Below are positions 8,113 through 16,353 of a DNA stretch of 64,000 bases, piece by piece. This DNA is from Roseiarcus sp963820795 (lineage in GTDB: Bacteria > Pseudomonadota > Alphaproteobacteria > Rhizobiales > Beijerinckiaceae). Below the pieces are notes generated by a model. It had not been told where the DNA came from and did no database searches. It saw nothing but the letters and a program-made list of their open reading frames with translations. The DNA is taken from contig CAWGBJ010000020.1 in NCBI GenBank assembly GCA_963820795.1, forward strand, positions 248,001 through 312,000, written 5' to 3'. The stretch's first letter is position 1. Every line of letters starts with the position of its first letter. A program made the position numbers and the translations under genes.

Positions 8113-9571
8113 TCATTCGGCCAGCGCCCGCCTGGCGGCGAACGCCACCTTCGGCACCAGCATCGCGGTCAGCGCCACCAGCAGCGCGACCGCGAACATC
8201 GAGGCGAAGGTCCAGTGCAGCGACGCCTCGAGCGCGCTCCGCAAAGCCGCATTGGATGCGGCGGCGCCGCCTTCGAGCAGCCGCCGCAACTCGTCCGAGG
8301 TCACGGCGCCGAGGCCGGAATGGACGAGGCCGGAGTTGAGGACCGCGCCGAATACGGTCGCGCCGAACGTGCTGCCGAGGGTGCGGGCGAAAAGATAGGC
8401 GGCGGTGACGCTGCCGCGCTCCGACCAGTCGACGATCTCCTGGATGAGCACGATCGAGGAGCTACTCGAGAGCCCGAGGCCGAAGCCGACGAGCGCCGAC
8501 CCCAGGCCGGCGACGACGGGCGGCGTCTGCGGGGTCAGGAAGACGAAGACGAGCGCGCCAAGCGGCACCAGCGCCGAGCCGATGCGCACGATCGTGCGCA
8601 GACCGAAAGGCCTCCAGAGGCGCGGCGCAAGCGTCGCGCCGATCGGCCAGCCAAGCACCATCGCCGAGAGCGCGAAGCCCGCGACCAGCGGCGGCTTCTG
8701 CATCACCCCCTGAACGAAGACCGGCAAAAAGGTCGTCAGCCCGATGATCGTCATGCCGGCGAAGAGCGAGGACGCGTTGACCGCGGCGATCGGCCGCCGC
8801 CCCCAGAGGTCGAGCGCGATCATCGGCTCGGGCGAGCGACGCTCCTGAACGACAAAGAGGCCGATGGCGGCAGCCGCGATCAGGGTCAGGATCGAAACCT
8901 CGCCTCGAACTCGCCGTCGGCAGCGCGGTCAGGACCGCCATCACTGCGGCAATGGCGATGGTGAAGACGCCGGCGCTCAGATGGTCGATCCGCCCGCGCG
9001 CCTCCGACTTCTTCTCGTGCAGGCAGAAGAGGAAGCCGGCGGAGGCGGCAAGCCCAACCGGCAGGTTCATCCAGAAGATCCAGGCCCAGGACCAATATTG
9101 GACAATGAGGCCGCCGACCAGCGGGCCGAGGACGGCCGAGACCGCCCAGACGCTGGCGAGCCAGCCCTGGATCTTGCCGCGCTCGTGCACCGAATAGAGA
9201 TCGCCGACGATCGTCATGCCGACCGGCTGCACCGCGCCGGCGCCGACGCCCTGGATCAGCCGGAAGGCGATCAGCGAGGGCATTGACCAGGCGAAGCCGC
9301 AGAGGAGCGAGCCCAAGAGAAAAATCGCGATCCCCGAGAGGATGACCGTCTTGCGCCCCCTGAGGTCGGAGAGCTTGCCGAAGACGACGGTGGTCGCCGT
9401 CTGGGTCAGGAGGAAGGCGGCGAACACCCAGCTGTAGAGCTCGAGGCCGCCGAGCTGCGCCACGATCTGCGGCATCGCCGTCGAAACGATTGTCGCCTCG
9501 ATCGCGATCATAAAATTCGCCGTGATCACGGCGGCGAGCACAAGCGGTCGATGCGTCGTGAGGGCGGCCAT
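8113..9571 (-). pseudogene. MFS multidrug exporter (DHA2/EmrB type), one-base frameshift
   Basis: Two frames together make one major-facilitator transporter. The N-terminal part (from ATG at 9571, MAALTTHRPLVLAAVITANF) contains motif A GKLSDLRGRKTV and motif C-like GVGAGAVQPVGM and runs to LTALPTASS; the C-terminal part resumes as GEVSILTLIAAAAIGLFVVQ and ends at 8113. Moving from one to the other needs removal of one base near 8901-8915. The combined length (about 485 residues) and 14-helix pattern fit DHA2 drug:proton antiporters. Either the gene is inactivated or there is a sequencing error; no stop or deletion is seen elsewhere in it. Confidence 0.8.
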
Positions 9572-9644
9572 GGCGGCGCTACATAGGGGAGAATGTTGGC
9601 GAGCGCCAATCAAGGAAGCGAGAGCGGGCCGCGACGCCCGAGCG

Positions 9645-9742
9645 TCAGGTCGAGGGCCGGCTTTCAACGCCCGTCGCCCGCAATCGACGATCGAGCGTCA
9701 GCAAGGGCTCATCGAGACGATCGCGCAAGCGTCAACGAACAT
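9645..9742 (-). pseudogene. vapC: vapC toxin remnant with large internal deletion
   Basis: Directly after the vapB stop comes ATG with MFVDACAIVSM, the start of a PIN-domain toxin including the first catalytic Asp, then a stop after 14 codons. In another frame the following bases read PLLTLDRRLRATGVES, which matches the typical end of VapC proteins (LLTxDxRLAxAAxxxGV). The roughly 100 central residues, including the other acidic residues, are gone. The toxin is therefore dead while the antitoxin survives. Confidence 0.72.
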
Positions 9743-9997
9743 TCAGTCCTGGCCCGCGAGATCGTGATCGAGGTCGTGGTACGCCTTGGGCGGCGCCGGG
9801 CGCCGACCTTCGCGGAAAGCCGGTCCGCGACGCGCCAGTATCTTGCGAGCGGTTTCCTGTGCCGGCTCTCGTTGGGTACGTGCCGCGATTGCTCCGCGCG
9901 GGGCGATGATGACCGCCTCGCTGATCGTCGTGTCGTCGAGTTTCGCCAATCGTTTGGCGAGAGCGTCCGCCTCGGGATTGCGAATGCTGAGCGCCAT
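9743..9997 (-). CDS. vapB: VapB-family antitoxin, orphaned
   Basis: 84 residues starting MALSIRNPEADALAKRLAKL, the signature opening of the Rv0623/PSK-type VapB antitoxins, with AGGAGG six bases upstream of the ATG. The N-terminal part is the DNA-binding and dimerisation region; the C-terminal tail (PPKAYHDLDHDLAGQD) corresponds to the toxin-wrapping segment. The normal partner, a VapC PIN ribonuclease, is only a remnant immediately downstream (9645-9742). If expressed it could still repress its own promoter or interact with a VapC from elsewhere. Confidence 0.8.
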   Translation of the reverse strand: MALSIRNPEADALAKRLAKLDDTTISEAVIIAPRGAIAARTQREPAQETARKILARRGPAFREGRRPAPPKAYHDLDHDLAGQD

Positions 9998-10125
9998 GCG
10001 GCGCCTCCTGTCTGCTACGCGCCTTTGCATGGCAATCCGTCCTTCGCTCGCCGCCGGCCGGCGCCAGCAGCCCTTCCCGTCCACGGATTTTGCGCTATCC
10101 TGCGCTGCAATCAGGGAGAACCGCG

Positions 10126-11076
10126 ATGCAGACACGCCGTCTCGGCCGCACCGACCTCAACATCGCCCCGATGGTGCTCGGCGGCAACGTGTTCGGCTGG
10201 ACGGCGGACAAAGCAACGTCCTTCGCCGTGCTGGACTGCTTCGTCGCGGCAGGGTTCAATGCGATCGACACGGCGGATTCCTATTCGACCTGGGTCCCCG
10301 GGCATCAGGGCGGCGAGTCGGAGGCGATCATCGGCGAATGGATGAAGGCGCGCGGAAACCGCAGCCGCGTGATCGTCGTCACCAAGGTCGGCTCGCCCAT
10401 GGGCAGGGGCAAGGAAGGCCTCAAGCCGCGCTATATCGAAGAGGCGGTCGAAGCGTCGCTGGCGCGCCTCCAGACCGACGTCATCGATCTCTATCTGTCG
10501 CACTGGCCGGACATGGCGACGCCGATTGAAGAGACGCTGGGCGCGTACCGGCGCCTGATCGACAAGGGCAAGATCCGCTGGTGCGGCGCCTCGAACCTCA
10601 CCGTGCCAATGCTCGAGCAGGCGATCGCCGCGGCGAAGGCGCTCGGCGGCCCGCGCTATGAAGTCCTGCAGCCCGAATACAATCTCGCCGACCGCCGCGG
10701 CTTCGAGGACGGGCTCGCCGACCTCTGCCAGAGCGAGGAGATCGGCGTCATCACCTATTTCAGCCTCGCCAAGGGCTTCCTGTCAGGCAAGTACCGCAGC
10801 GAAGCGGACCTGACGAAGAGCCCGCGCGGCGGCGGCGTCAAGGACTATCTCAACCCGCGCGGTTTTCGCATCCTGGCTGCGCTCGACAAGATCGCGGCGC
10901 GCCACAAGGCCAAGCCCGCCGAGGTCGCGCTCGCCTGGGTGATCGCCCGCCCGGCAGTCACCGCGCCGATCGCCAGCGCGACCTCGGTCGAACAGACCGA
11001 GAGTCTCATTCGCGCGACCGAGTTCACGCTGTCGGAGGCCGATATGACGGCGCTCACCGAAGCGAGCGCGTACTAG
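10126..11076 (+). CDS. Aldo/keto reductase
   Basis: 316 residues starting MQTRRLGRTDLNIAPMVLGG, after AGGGAG at a good distance. Family motifs: NAIDTADSYS (catalytic Asp and Tyr), VIVVTKVGSP (catalytic Lys), DLYLSHWPD (His), GASNL and the late cofactor block IASATSVEQTESL. It belongs to the NADPH-dependent AKR group related to YajO/Tas-like proteins, reducing aldehydes or ketones in the cytosol; the physiological substrate is not evident. It is transcribed alone, divergent from vapB and convergent with the cold-shock gene. Confidence 0.88.
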   Translation: MQTRRLGRTDLNIAPMVLGGNVFGWTADKATSFAVLDCFVAAGFNAIDTADSYSTWVPGHQGGESEAIIGEWMKARGNRSRVIVVTKVGSPMGRGKEGLKPRYIEEAVEASLARLQTDVIDLYLSHWPDMATPIEETLGAYRRLIDKGKIRWCGASNLTVPMLEQAIAAAKALGGPRYEVLQPEYNLADRRGFEDGLADLCQSEEIGVITYFSLAKGFLSGKYRSEADLTKSPRGGGVKDYLNPRGFRILAALDKIAARHKAKPAEVALAWVIARPAVTAPIASATSVEQTESLIRATEFTLSEADMTALTEASAY

Positions 11077-11166
11077 ACCGGAACCTCCCGCGATTTGAAG
11101 ATCGCGCCCGCCCATGGCCGCCGCCGGTACATCCGCGGTCGAGGGCCGGGAGGGCGCGGGTCTGGG

Positions 11167-11376
11167 TCAGGCCGCCTTCAGATTGCCGGCGCTCGACTTG
11201 CCGGTGCGTTTGTCCGCGACGACGTCGAAGCTCACCTTCTGGCCTTCGTTGAGATTGCTCATTCCAGCGCGCTCGACGGCACTGATGTGGACGAACACGT
11301 CCGCGCCGCCGCTGTCCGGCTGAATGAAACCAAAGCCCTTCTGGGCGTTGAACCACTTTACGGTTCCGACTTGCAT
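11167..11376 (-). CDS. Cold-shock domain protein (CspA family)
   Basis: 69 residues, a single OB-fold cold-shock domain starting MQVGTVKWFNAQKGFGFIQP. RNP1 (KGFGFI) and RNP2 (VFVHIS) RNA-binding motifs are intact. It binds single-stranded RNA/DNA and melts mRNA structure at low temperature or during growth transitions. About 310 bases separate it from the divergent LysM gene, leaving room for the long structured 5' leader typical of csp mRNAs, though no specific element can be demonstrated. Confidence 0.93.
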   Translation of the reverse strand: MQVGTVKWFNAQKGFGFIQPDSGGADVFVHISAVERAGMSNLNEGQKVSFDVVADKRTGKSSAGNLKAA

Positions 11377-11687
11377 AGGTCTTCCTTTTGCGCGATCGCG
11401 CGTATGTTTCGCGTCGCCCGAAGGCGTCCGCTGTCCAGTTGATATCGATGTAGAGGGGAGATGTCGTGGGCCTCTGGCGAAGTTTTCGCGGCGGGCCAAG
11501 TCAGTCGGCCAAAACTCGATGTCTGCTCAATGACGGGAAACGCGGCGTTTGTCAAGCTTCGCGTCGCGGATTCTCGGAATCCCGGCGCTTTCGCCTCATC
11601 CGCGGCGAGGCTACACTATTTCCGGCTCCATGGGGGCCTTGCGTTTGAGGAGGCCGGCGGGTGCGCCGGCAGGCGGAGGAGCTTTCG

Positions 11688-12134
11688 ATGGGTTTGATCA
11701 GTTTTGTCAAGAACGCCGGCGCAGCGATTTTCGGCGGCAGCGAAGCCAAGGCGGCCCCGGCCGACGAGCTGAAGAAAGAGCTCGACAAGCACGGCCTCGA
11801 CTCTTCGGGGGTCAAGATCGAGGTCGACGGCGACAAGGTGAAGGTGTCGGGGACGGCGCCGACGACCGAGCACGCGGAGAAGATCGCGGTCGCGCTCGGC
11901 AACACGGTCGGCGTGCAGACGGTCGAGAACGATATCAAGCCGGCGAAGACCGAGCCGGAATCGAGATTCTACACGGTGAAGACCGGCGACACGCTTTGGG
12001 CGATCGCTGAGCGCGAATACGGCAAGGGGCAGGGCGCGAAATACGACGTCATCTTCCAGGCCAACCGGCCGATGCTGACCCACCCGGACAAGATCTATCC
12101 CGGCCAGGTGCTACGCATCCCGGCGCTGCACTGA
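11688..12134 (+). CDS. BON-LysM domain protein (YgaU/LysM-like)
   Basis: 148 residues from an ATG after GGAGGAG. The N-terminal half (residues 30-85) is a BON domain (KKELDKHGLDSSGVKIEVDG, with VSGTAPTTEHAEKIAVAL), the C-terminal half a LysM domain (FYTVKTGDTLWAIAEREYG to YPGQVLRIPAL). This is the architecture of E. coli YgaU/KbgA, a potassium-responsive or envelope-stress protein. No signal peptide is visible, as in YgaU. A degenerate copy of its LysM half lies at 12765-12890 beyond the Gly-rich gene, implying a past duplication of this block. Confidence 0.88.
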   Translation: MGLISFVKNAGAAIFGGSEAKAAPADELKKELDKHGLDSSGVKIEVDGDKVKVSGTAPTTEHAEKIAVALGNTVGVQTVENDIKPAKTEPESRFYTVKTGDTLWAIAEREYGKGQGAKYDVIFQANRPMLTHPDKIYPGQVLRIPALH

Positions 12135-12159
12135 GCCGGCGGAGCGCGCTCCGAAGCGA

Positions 12160-12187
12160 GGCGCCGTCCGTCAGGACGGGCGGCGCC
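12160..12187. terminator. Hairpin between convergent genes, possible terminator
   Basis: Arms GGCGCC-GTCC and GGAC-(GGGC bulge)-GGCGCC around a GTCA loop lie between the LysM gene and the convergent Gly-rich gene. There is no T-run on either side, so a role in termination is only likely by position. Confidence 0.3.
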
Positions 12188-12204
12188 ATGCTGCGAGCGA
12201 CGGC

Positions 12205-12639
12205 TCAGCGGCGGTAAACTCCATGGTAGCCGCCATGGTAGCCGCCGTGGTAGCCGCCGCGGTAGACGCCACCGCCGCGGTAGACGCCGCCGCCGTGCCA
12301 GCCGTAGCCGCCGCGATAGACGCCGCCGCCGTGGAAGCCGTAGACGGGGCGCCCGACGTAACCGCCGCGCCAGCCGTGCCACCCGTATGCTCCGCCCCAG
12401 CCGAGGCCGGTGCGCCAGGCGTATCCGCACCAGTACCAGCCGGGGCCCTGCCAGCCGGCGCCGTACCAGCAGTAATTCTGTCCGCCCCACACGTATTGCG
12501 CCTTTGCGACCGGCGCGATCTGGTCCGCCGGATTATGAGCCGCGACGACGCCGTCGGCGACTGCCGCCTCGGCCGAGCTTGCGAGGGGGAATGCGAGCGA
12601 CCCGGCGAGCGCCAGGCCAAGAGCAATCTTTCGAAACAT
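12205..12639 (-). CDS. Secreted Gly/Tyr-rich repeat protein (paralogue 2)
   Basis: 144 residues with signal peptide MFRKIALGLALAGSLAFPLA (cleavage near SSAEAA). The conserved core GQNYCWYGAGWQGPGWYWCG matches the protein at 7506-7979 nearly residue for residue, including both Cys. The rest is Gly/Tyr/Val/His-rich with GGGVYRGG and GGYHGGYHG units, ending VYRR. Function unknown; probably periplasmic or surface-exposed. It sits between a functional LysM gene and a decayed LysM copy, so the Gly-rich gene and LysM gene may have duplicated together. Confidence 0.75.
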   Translation of the reverse strand: MFRKIALGLALAGSLAFPLASSAEAAVADGVVAAHNPADQIAPVAKAQYVWGGQNYCWYGAGWQGPGWYWCGYAWRTGLGWGGAYGWHGWRGGYVGRPVYGFHGGGVYRGGYGWHGGGVYRGGGVYRGGYHGGYHGGYHGVYRR

Positions 12640-12764
12640 GGCGAGAAGTCCTTTCGTTTTGAGACGACCGACCGCCCTTCGGCGAGCGCGAGAGACTAGT
12701 CAGTCGTCCTGAATGGCCCCTGAATGTAAGTGTTCGGGGCCCTGGGAGCTTGCCCTGCGGCGCT

Positions 12765-12890
12765 GCATGCCGAAAACGGCGCCAGGCTGTCGGCGATCGA
12801 CGAGCGGGAATAAGCAACGGGCGCGGTGCGAAATACGACGCGATCTTCCGGGCGGGTCGGCCGATGCCGACGAGATCTATCCGGCGCTCC
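12765..12890 (+). pseudogene. Degenerate LysM-gene fragment
   Basis: DNA here aligns with the LysM half of the gene at 11688-12134. Recognisable pieces are SAIDEREY (for WAIAEREY), then after a frameshift NGRGAKYDAIFRAGRPM (for GQGAKYDVIFQANRPM), then after a second frameshift and small deletion DEIYP (for DKIYP). No complete frame remains and no start or stop context is preserved, so it is a decayed duplicate. Confidence 0.72.
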
Positions 12891-12951
12891 TTGGAATGGC
12901 GCGGCCGCCCGCTTCGGCAAGGGGCGGTCCGCTGGTCTATAGTATCCGGCG

Positions 12952-13971
12952 ATGCGTCACCCGTCTCCGCTGCGCCGTTTCCTTTGGATCGTCACCAGCG
13001 GTATTGTCATCGGCGCGCTCTACGGCGGCGTCCAACGCGGAGCGCCTGGAGTCGGTGCGCTGGTTGGCGGGTCGACCGGCGCCGCTATCTTCTCGCTCGA
13101 ACGTTTCGTGCTGAGGCGCAACGCGGGAGGACTCTTCCGCCGGCTGCCGTTTCTCGCCTATCTCGCCCTGCGCTCGGCTCTCTACGCCAGCATCATCCTC
13201 ATCATCTACGCCGTTCCGGTTTGGCTCGCTTCCGGGCACGTTCAGGTCCTGTTGCGAGACCGCGCCGACTTCCTCTTCTCGTTCGCGCTGGTCGTCGGCG
13301 GCAACCTCTTGTTCAGCGTCAACGAACTGCTGGGTCCCGGCGCGCTCTTTGCCTTCGCCGCGGGGCGCTACTATCATCCGCGCATCGAAGAGCGGGCGCT
13401 TCTCTTCATCGACATGCGCTCCTCGACGGCGATCGCCGAGCGTCTGGGCGAGCTGCGCTTTCTGACGCTGCTCAATCGCTTCATCTTCGATCTGTCGCTC
13501 CCCATCGTCGAGAGGGGCGGCGAAATCCACAAATATGTCGGCGATGAGGTGATCGCCACTTGGCGGCTTGCTCCAGGCATAAACGACGCGGCATGCGTCG
13601 GCGCCTGCTTTGCTGCGCTCGACCGGCTTCGCGCGCACGCGCGCGCTTACGAGGCCGAGTTCGGTCTCGTCGCCGACTTCCGCGCCGGCCTTCACTGCGG
13701 CCCGGTCGCCGTCGGCGAACTCGGCTCCTTCAAGAAGGAAATCGCGTTGATCGGCGACACGATGAATGCCGCCGCGCGCATCCTCGAGGCTGCTCGCGGC
13801 GCCGACGATCGCGTCCTCGCCTCCGCGGCTCTGTTGGGCCGCGTGGCCGCGCTCCCTCCCGGCGTGGCGAGCCGACGGCTCGGGGAACTGCCGATGCGCG
13901 GCAAAGAGCGCCCGCTCGAGCTTTATGTGCTGGAGGCGTCTTGGCCTCACAGCTCGGCGTCGAGCCTGTAG
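12952..13971 (+). CDS. Membrane-anchored class III adenylate/guanylate cyclase 1
   Basis: 339 residues. Residues 1-130 hold about four hydrophobic helices with a Gly-rich first segment (GALYGGVQRGAPGVGALVGG); the rest is a class III cyclase catalytic domain: first metal Asp in FIDMRSSTAIAERLG, Lys and second metal Asp in HKYVGDEVIATW, and LIGDTMNAAARI with the Asp, Asn and Arg of the active site. The Lys/Asp pair favours ATP over GTP. It would make cAMP at the inner membrane as a homodimer. A close tandem paralogue follows at 14123-15139. The last codons overlap, antisense, a lysC 3'-end copy (13947-14060), so its tail (WPHSSASSL) is probably acquired. Confidence 0.88.
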   Translation: MRHPSPLRRFLWIVTSGIVIGALYGGVQRGAPGVGALVGGSTGAAIFSLERFVLRRNAGGLFRRLPFLAYLALRSALYASIILIIYAVPVWLASGHVQVLLRDRADFLFSFALVVGGNLLFSVNELLGPGALFAFAAGRYYHPRIEERALLFIDMRSSTAIAERLGELRFLTLLNRFIFDLSLPIVERGGEIHKYVGDEVIATWRLAPGINDAACVGACFAALDRLRAHARAYEAEFGLVADFRAGLHCGPVAVGELGSFKKEIALIGDTMNAAARILEAARGADDRVLASAALLGRVAALPPGVASRRLGELPMRGKERPLELYVLEASWPHSSASSL

Positions 13972-14060
13972 AGCGTGTGCAGCGTCCGGACCGCGAGCTC
14001 CGTACAGCTCTCGTCGCTCCGCATCGAGAACTGGATCTCCGACGTAGTGATCGTACCCAT
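13947..14060 (-). repeat. lysC 3'-end copy A (decayed aspartokinase C-terminus)
   Basis: On the minus strand an ATG-to-TGA frame reads MGTITTSEIQFSMRSDES then CTELAVRTLHTLYRLDAEL. It aligns with the end of the lysC product (ITTSEIKFSMLIDEP, TELAVRTLHTLYGLDAK). DNA identity is high over about 110 bases, and orientation is the same as lysC and as copy B at 17100-17252. It overlaps the 3' end of the first cyclase gene on the other strand. Expression of the 37-residue peptide is doubtful. Confidence 0.8.
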
Positions 14061-14122
14061 TCGCGCCAATCGTGCCGAACGCATTCGGCGGCGGAGCGCG
14101 TTTCGATGTAGTTTCGCCGACG

Positions 14123-15139
14123 ATGTTGCAACCCTCGCTCGCTCGCGCTTTGCTTTGGCGCCTTTTGTTCGGCGCCACGGCGGGCGCGTCCTACGCCGGC
14201 GCCACGCATGGATCGCCGGCCGCCGGCGCGTTGGCTGGCGCAGCGATGGCGGCTCGATTCTTCACAGTTGAACGGTTCGTTTTGAGGCGCAACGCCGGCG
14301 GCCTCATTCGCCCGTTACCTTTTCTCACCTATTTCGCACTGCGCTTGGTCCTTTACCTTGGCGTCATTGTGCTCGCCATCGCCGTCGCCAATCAGGTCGT
14401 GGGGACCGGCGGCTCCGCGGCGATCGGCGTCGTCGACGTGCTGTTTGCGCTCTCATTGGTGGTTGCCGTGAATCTCCTGCTCAGCGTCAACGATCTTCTC
14501 GGTCCAGGTGTGCTCTTCGCCTTCGCGGCGGGGCGCTATTATGAGCCGCGGATCGAGGAGCGGGCGCTCATCTTCTTCGACATGCGCTCCTCGACTGCGA
14601 TCGCCGAGCGTCTCGGCGAGCGGGCGTTTCTCGCCTTCCTCAACCGCTTCGTCGCCGATCTGTCGCTTGCCATCGCCGACGCCGGCGGCGAAATCCACAA
14701 GTATGTCGGCGACGAGGTGATCGCGACCTGGAGCCTTGCCCCCGGTCCGAATGAGCCGGCCTGCGTCCGGGCCTGCTTTTCCGCGCTCGATCGGCTTCAA
14801 GAGCAAGGGTCGGCTTACGAGCGAGAGTTCGGGCGGCGCGCCGACTTCCGCGCCGCTCTTCACTGCGGCCGGGTCGCGGTCGGCGAGCTCGGCACGCTCA
14901 AGAAAGAGATCGCGCTGATCGGCGATACGATGAACACCACCCAGCGAATCCAGGAGGCGTGCCGCGCGACGAGCAATCGCGTGCTGGCCTCCGTGGCCCT
15001 GCTCGACCGCCTGGCCGCGCTCCCTCTGGGGGTGACGCGCCGGCCGCTTGGGGAGCTGCCGATGCGCGGCAAGGAGCGCCCGCTCGAGCTTTATGTGCTC
15101 GAGGCGCCAAGCGGCTCAGCGCCGAAAGCTCGCTCCTGA
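14123..15139 (+). CDS. Membrane-anchored class III adenylate/guanylate cyclase 2
   Basis: 338 residues from ATG 14123 (MLQPSLARALLWRLLFG); a GTG at 14072 is a less likely start. Paralogue of the upstream cyclase over its whole length: about four N-terminal membrane helices, then FFDMRSSTAIAERLG, HKYVGDEVIATW and LIGDTMNTTQRIQEACR, so metal Asps, Lys, Asp, Asn and Arg are all kept. The AAARI of copy 1 is TTQRI here, the clearest active-site-proximal difference. The two genes are 151 bases apart, separated by the lysC-end copy A, so they are probably not one operon. Likely product cAMP; the input signal could come through the membrane domain. Confidence 0.88.
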   Translation: MLQPSLARALLWRLLFGATAGASYAGATHGSPAAGALAGAAMAARFFTVERFVLRRNAGGLIRPLPFLTYFALRLVLYLGVIVLAIAVANQVVGTGGSAAIGVVDVLFALSLVVAVNLLLSVNDLLGPGVLFAFAAGRYYEPRIEERALIFFDMRSSTAIAERLGERAFLAFLNRFVADLSLAIADAGGEIHKYVGDEVIATWSLAPGPNEPACVRACFSALDRLQEQGSAYEREFGRRADFRAALHCGRVAVGELGTLKKEIALIGDTMNTTQRIQEACRATSNRVLASVALLDRLAALPLGVTRRPLGELPMRGKERPLELYVLEAPSGSAPKARS

Positions 15140-15208
15140 TCGGGTCACCGCGCCGTGATCGCGCCGATGTTGGCCCCGCGACCGCTTTTTCCCGCCAGCG
15201 TCAGAGCT

Positions 15209-16142
15209 TCACCAGCGCTCGAGCCCCAGCAGTTTCTTGCCGAGCGGCGACAGCACGGCGGGCTCGGCGTTGCGCTTTTCCCATTGGCGCGGGTCGCCGG
15301 GAAAGGCTTCGCGCTTCGGCGGCTCGCGTTCGCGCCACAGGCGGATGCGCTCTTCGCGCTCCGCCGCATTCTCCCATTCCGCCGGAAACATCGAGATATA
15401 TTGCGCCATCCGCACCCGACCTCGCGAGTGGTTCGGGCGCACGCCGTGCGCCAGCAGGGAATTCCAGATCAGGAAGTCGCCGGCCTCCATCTCGATATTG
15501 ACGATCTCCAGCCCCCTCGTGTCCGGGTGCATCGGGTCGCGATCGGCCGGCTGCGCCTTCACCCATTCGGCGAAATCGCGAAAAAAGCTCGGGCACGCAC
15601 TGAAAGCCGCCGACCTCGGCGTCCTGTTTCTTCAGGCTAAGCACGCCCTGCACGCCGATCGGCGGCGGCGTCAGCGAGGTGTCGACGTCCCAATGGATGA
15701 ACCCGTGCGGGTTGCCTTTGACCGTCTTCGGCAGATTGAGATTGGCGCGGTCGATCGTCACCCACAGATCCTCGCGATCCCAGATGTCGACGAAGGCGTC
15801 GTAGATGCGAGGCTCCATCCGGTTGTCCCACAGATACTGATGATTGTAGATTTCCAGCATCCCCGCGCTGTTGAGTTCTTTCATCATATGCTCGCGCCGC
15901 TGCGGAGCGTCCCAGGTCGAGGGATCGTCGGGGTCCTTCTCGTCGAACCGCCACAAAAGATCGATCAGACGCTCGAGGTTTGCGGCCGGGACCGCCTGCC
16001 GGACGATCACGTAGCCCTTGGCGACCCAATGTCGCCAGTCGTCCTGCGAGAGGACCCGGAGCGGCAGGACTTTGCGGATGTCCTTGAGCTGCACGCTCGC
16101 CCTGGTCGTCGGGTGATGGTCGCGGATGGGCGCGGTCTGCAT
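15209..16142 (-). pseudogene. Phytanoyl-CoA dioxygenase (PhyH) family protein, one-base frameshift
   Basis: From ATG 16142 (MQTAPIRDHHPTTR, with GGAGG seven bases upstream) the frame runs to GGFQCVPELF and then shifts; the remainder (RDFAEWVKAQPADRDP to KKLLGLERW) is in another frame ending at 15209. Removing one T from a six-T run (plus-strand A-run 15581-15586) restores one reading frame of about 310 residues. Fe(II)/2-oxoglutarate ligands are present: HWDVD (HxD) and later AHGVRPNHSRGRVR (distal His and Arg). Probably an Fe/2OG hydroxylase of unknown substrate. A homopolymer indel is a typical sequencing error, so it may be intact in reality. Confidence 0.78.
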
Positions 16143-16353
16143 GATCATACCTCCCTTGCGGCGCCTTGGCCTGCGCAGGCGATGCAGTCAGAATAGACGC
16201 GTCGGATGGCCGCCGCCATCGCATTTGTCATGCGAGGGCAATAAGATGCGCCGGCGCCGCGGCTTCGTGGCGGCGGCGCCGTCCGAAGCGAAGCGGCGGT
16301 GTTTTGTTTCGAAGTGGAATCGATGCGCCTACTGGCGACAGGGAGAGCGGCTC

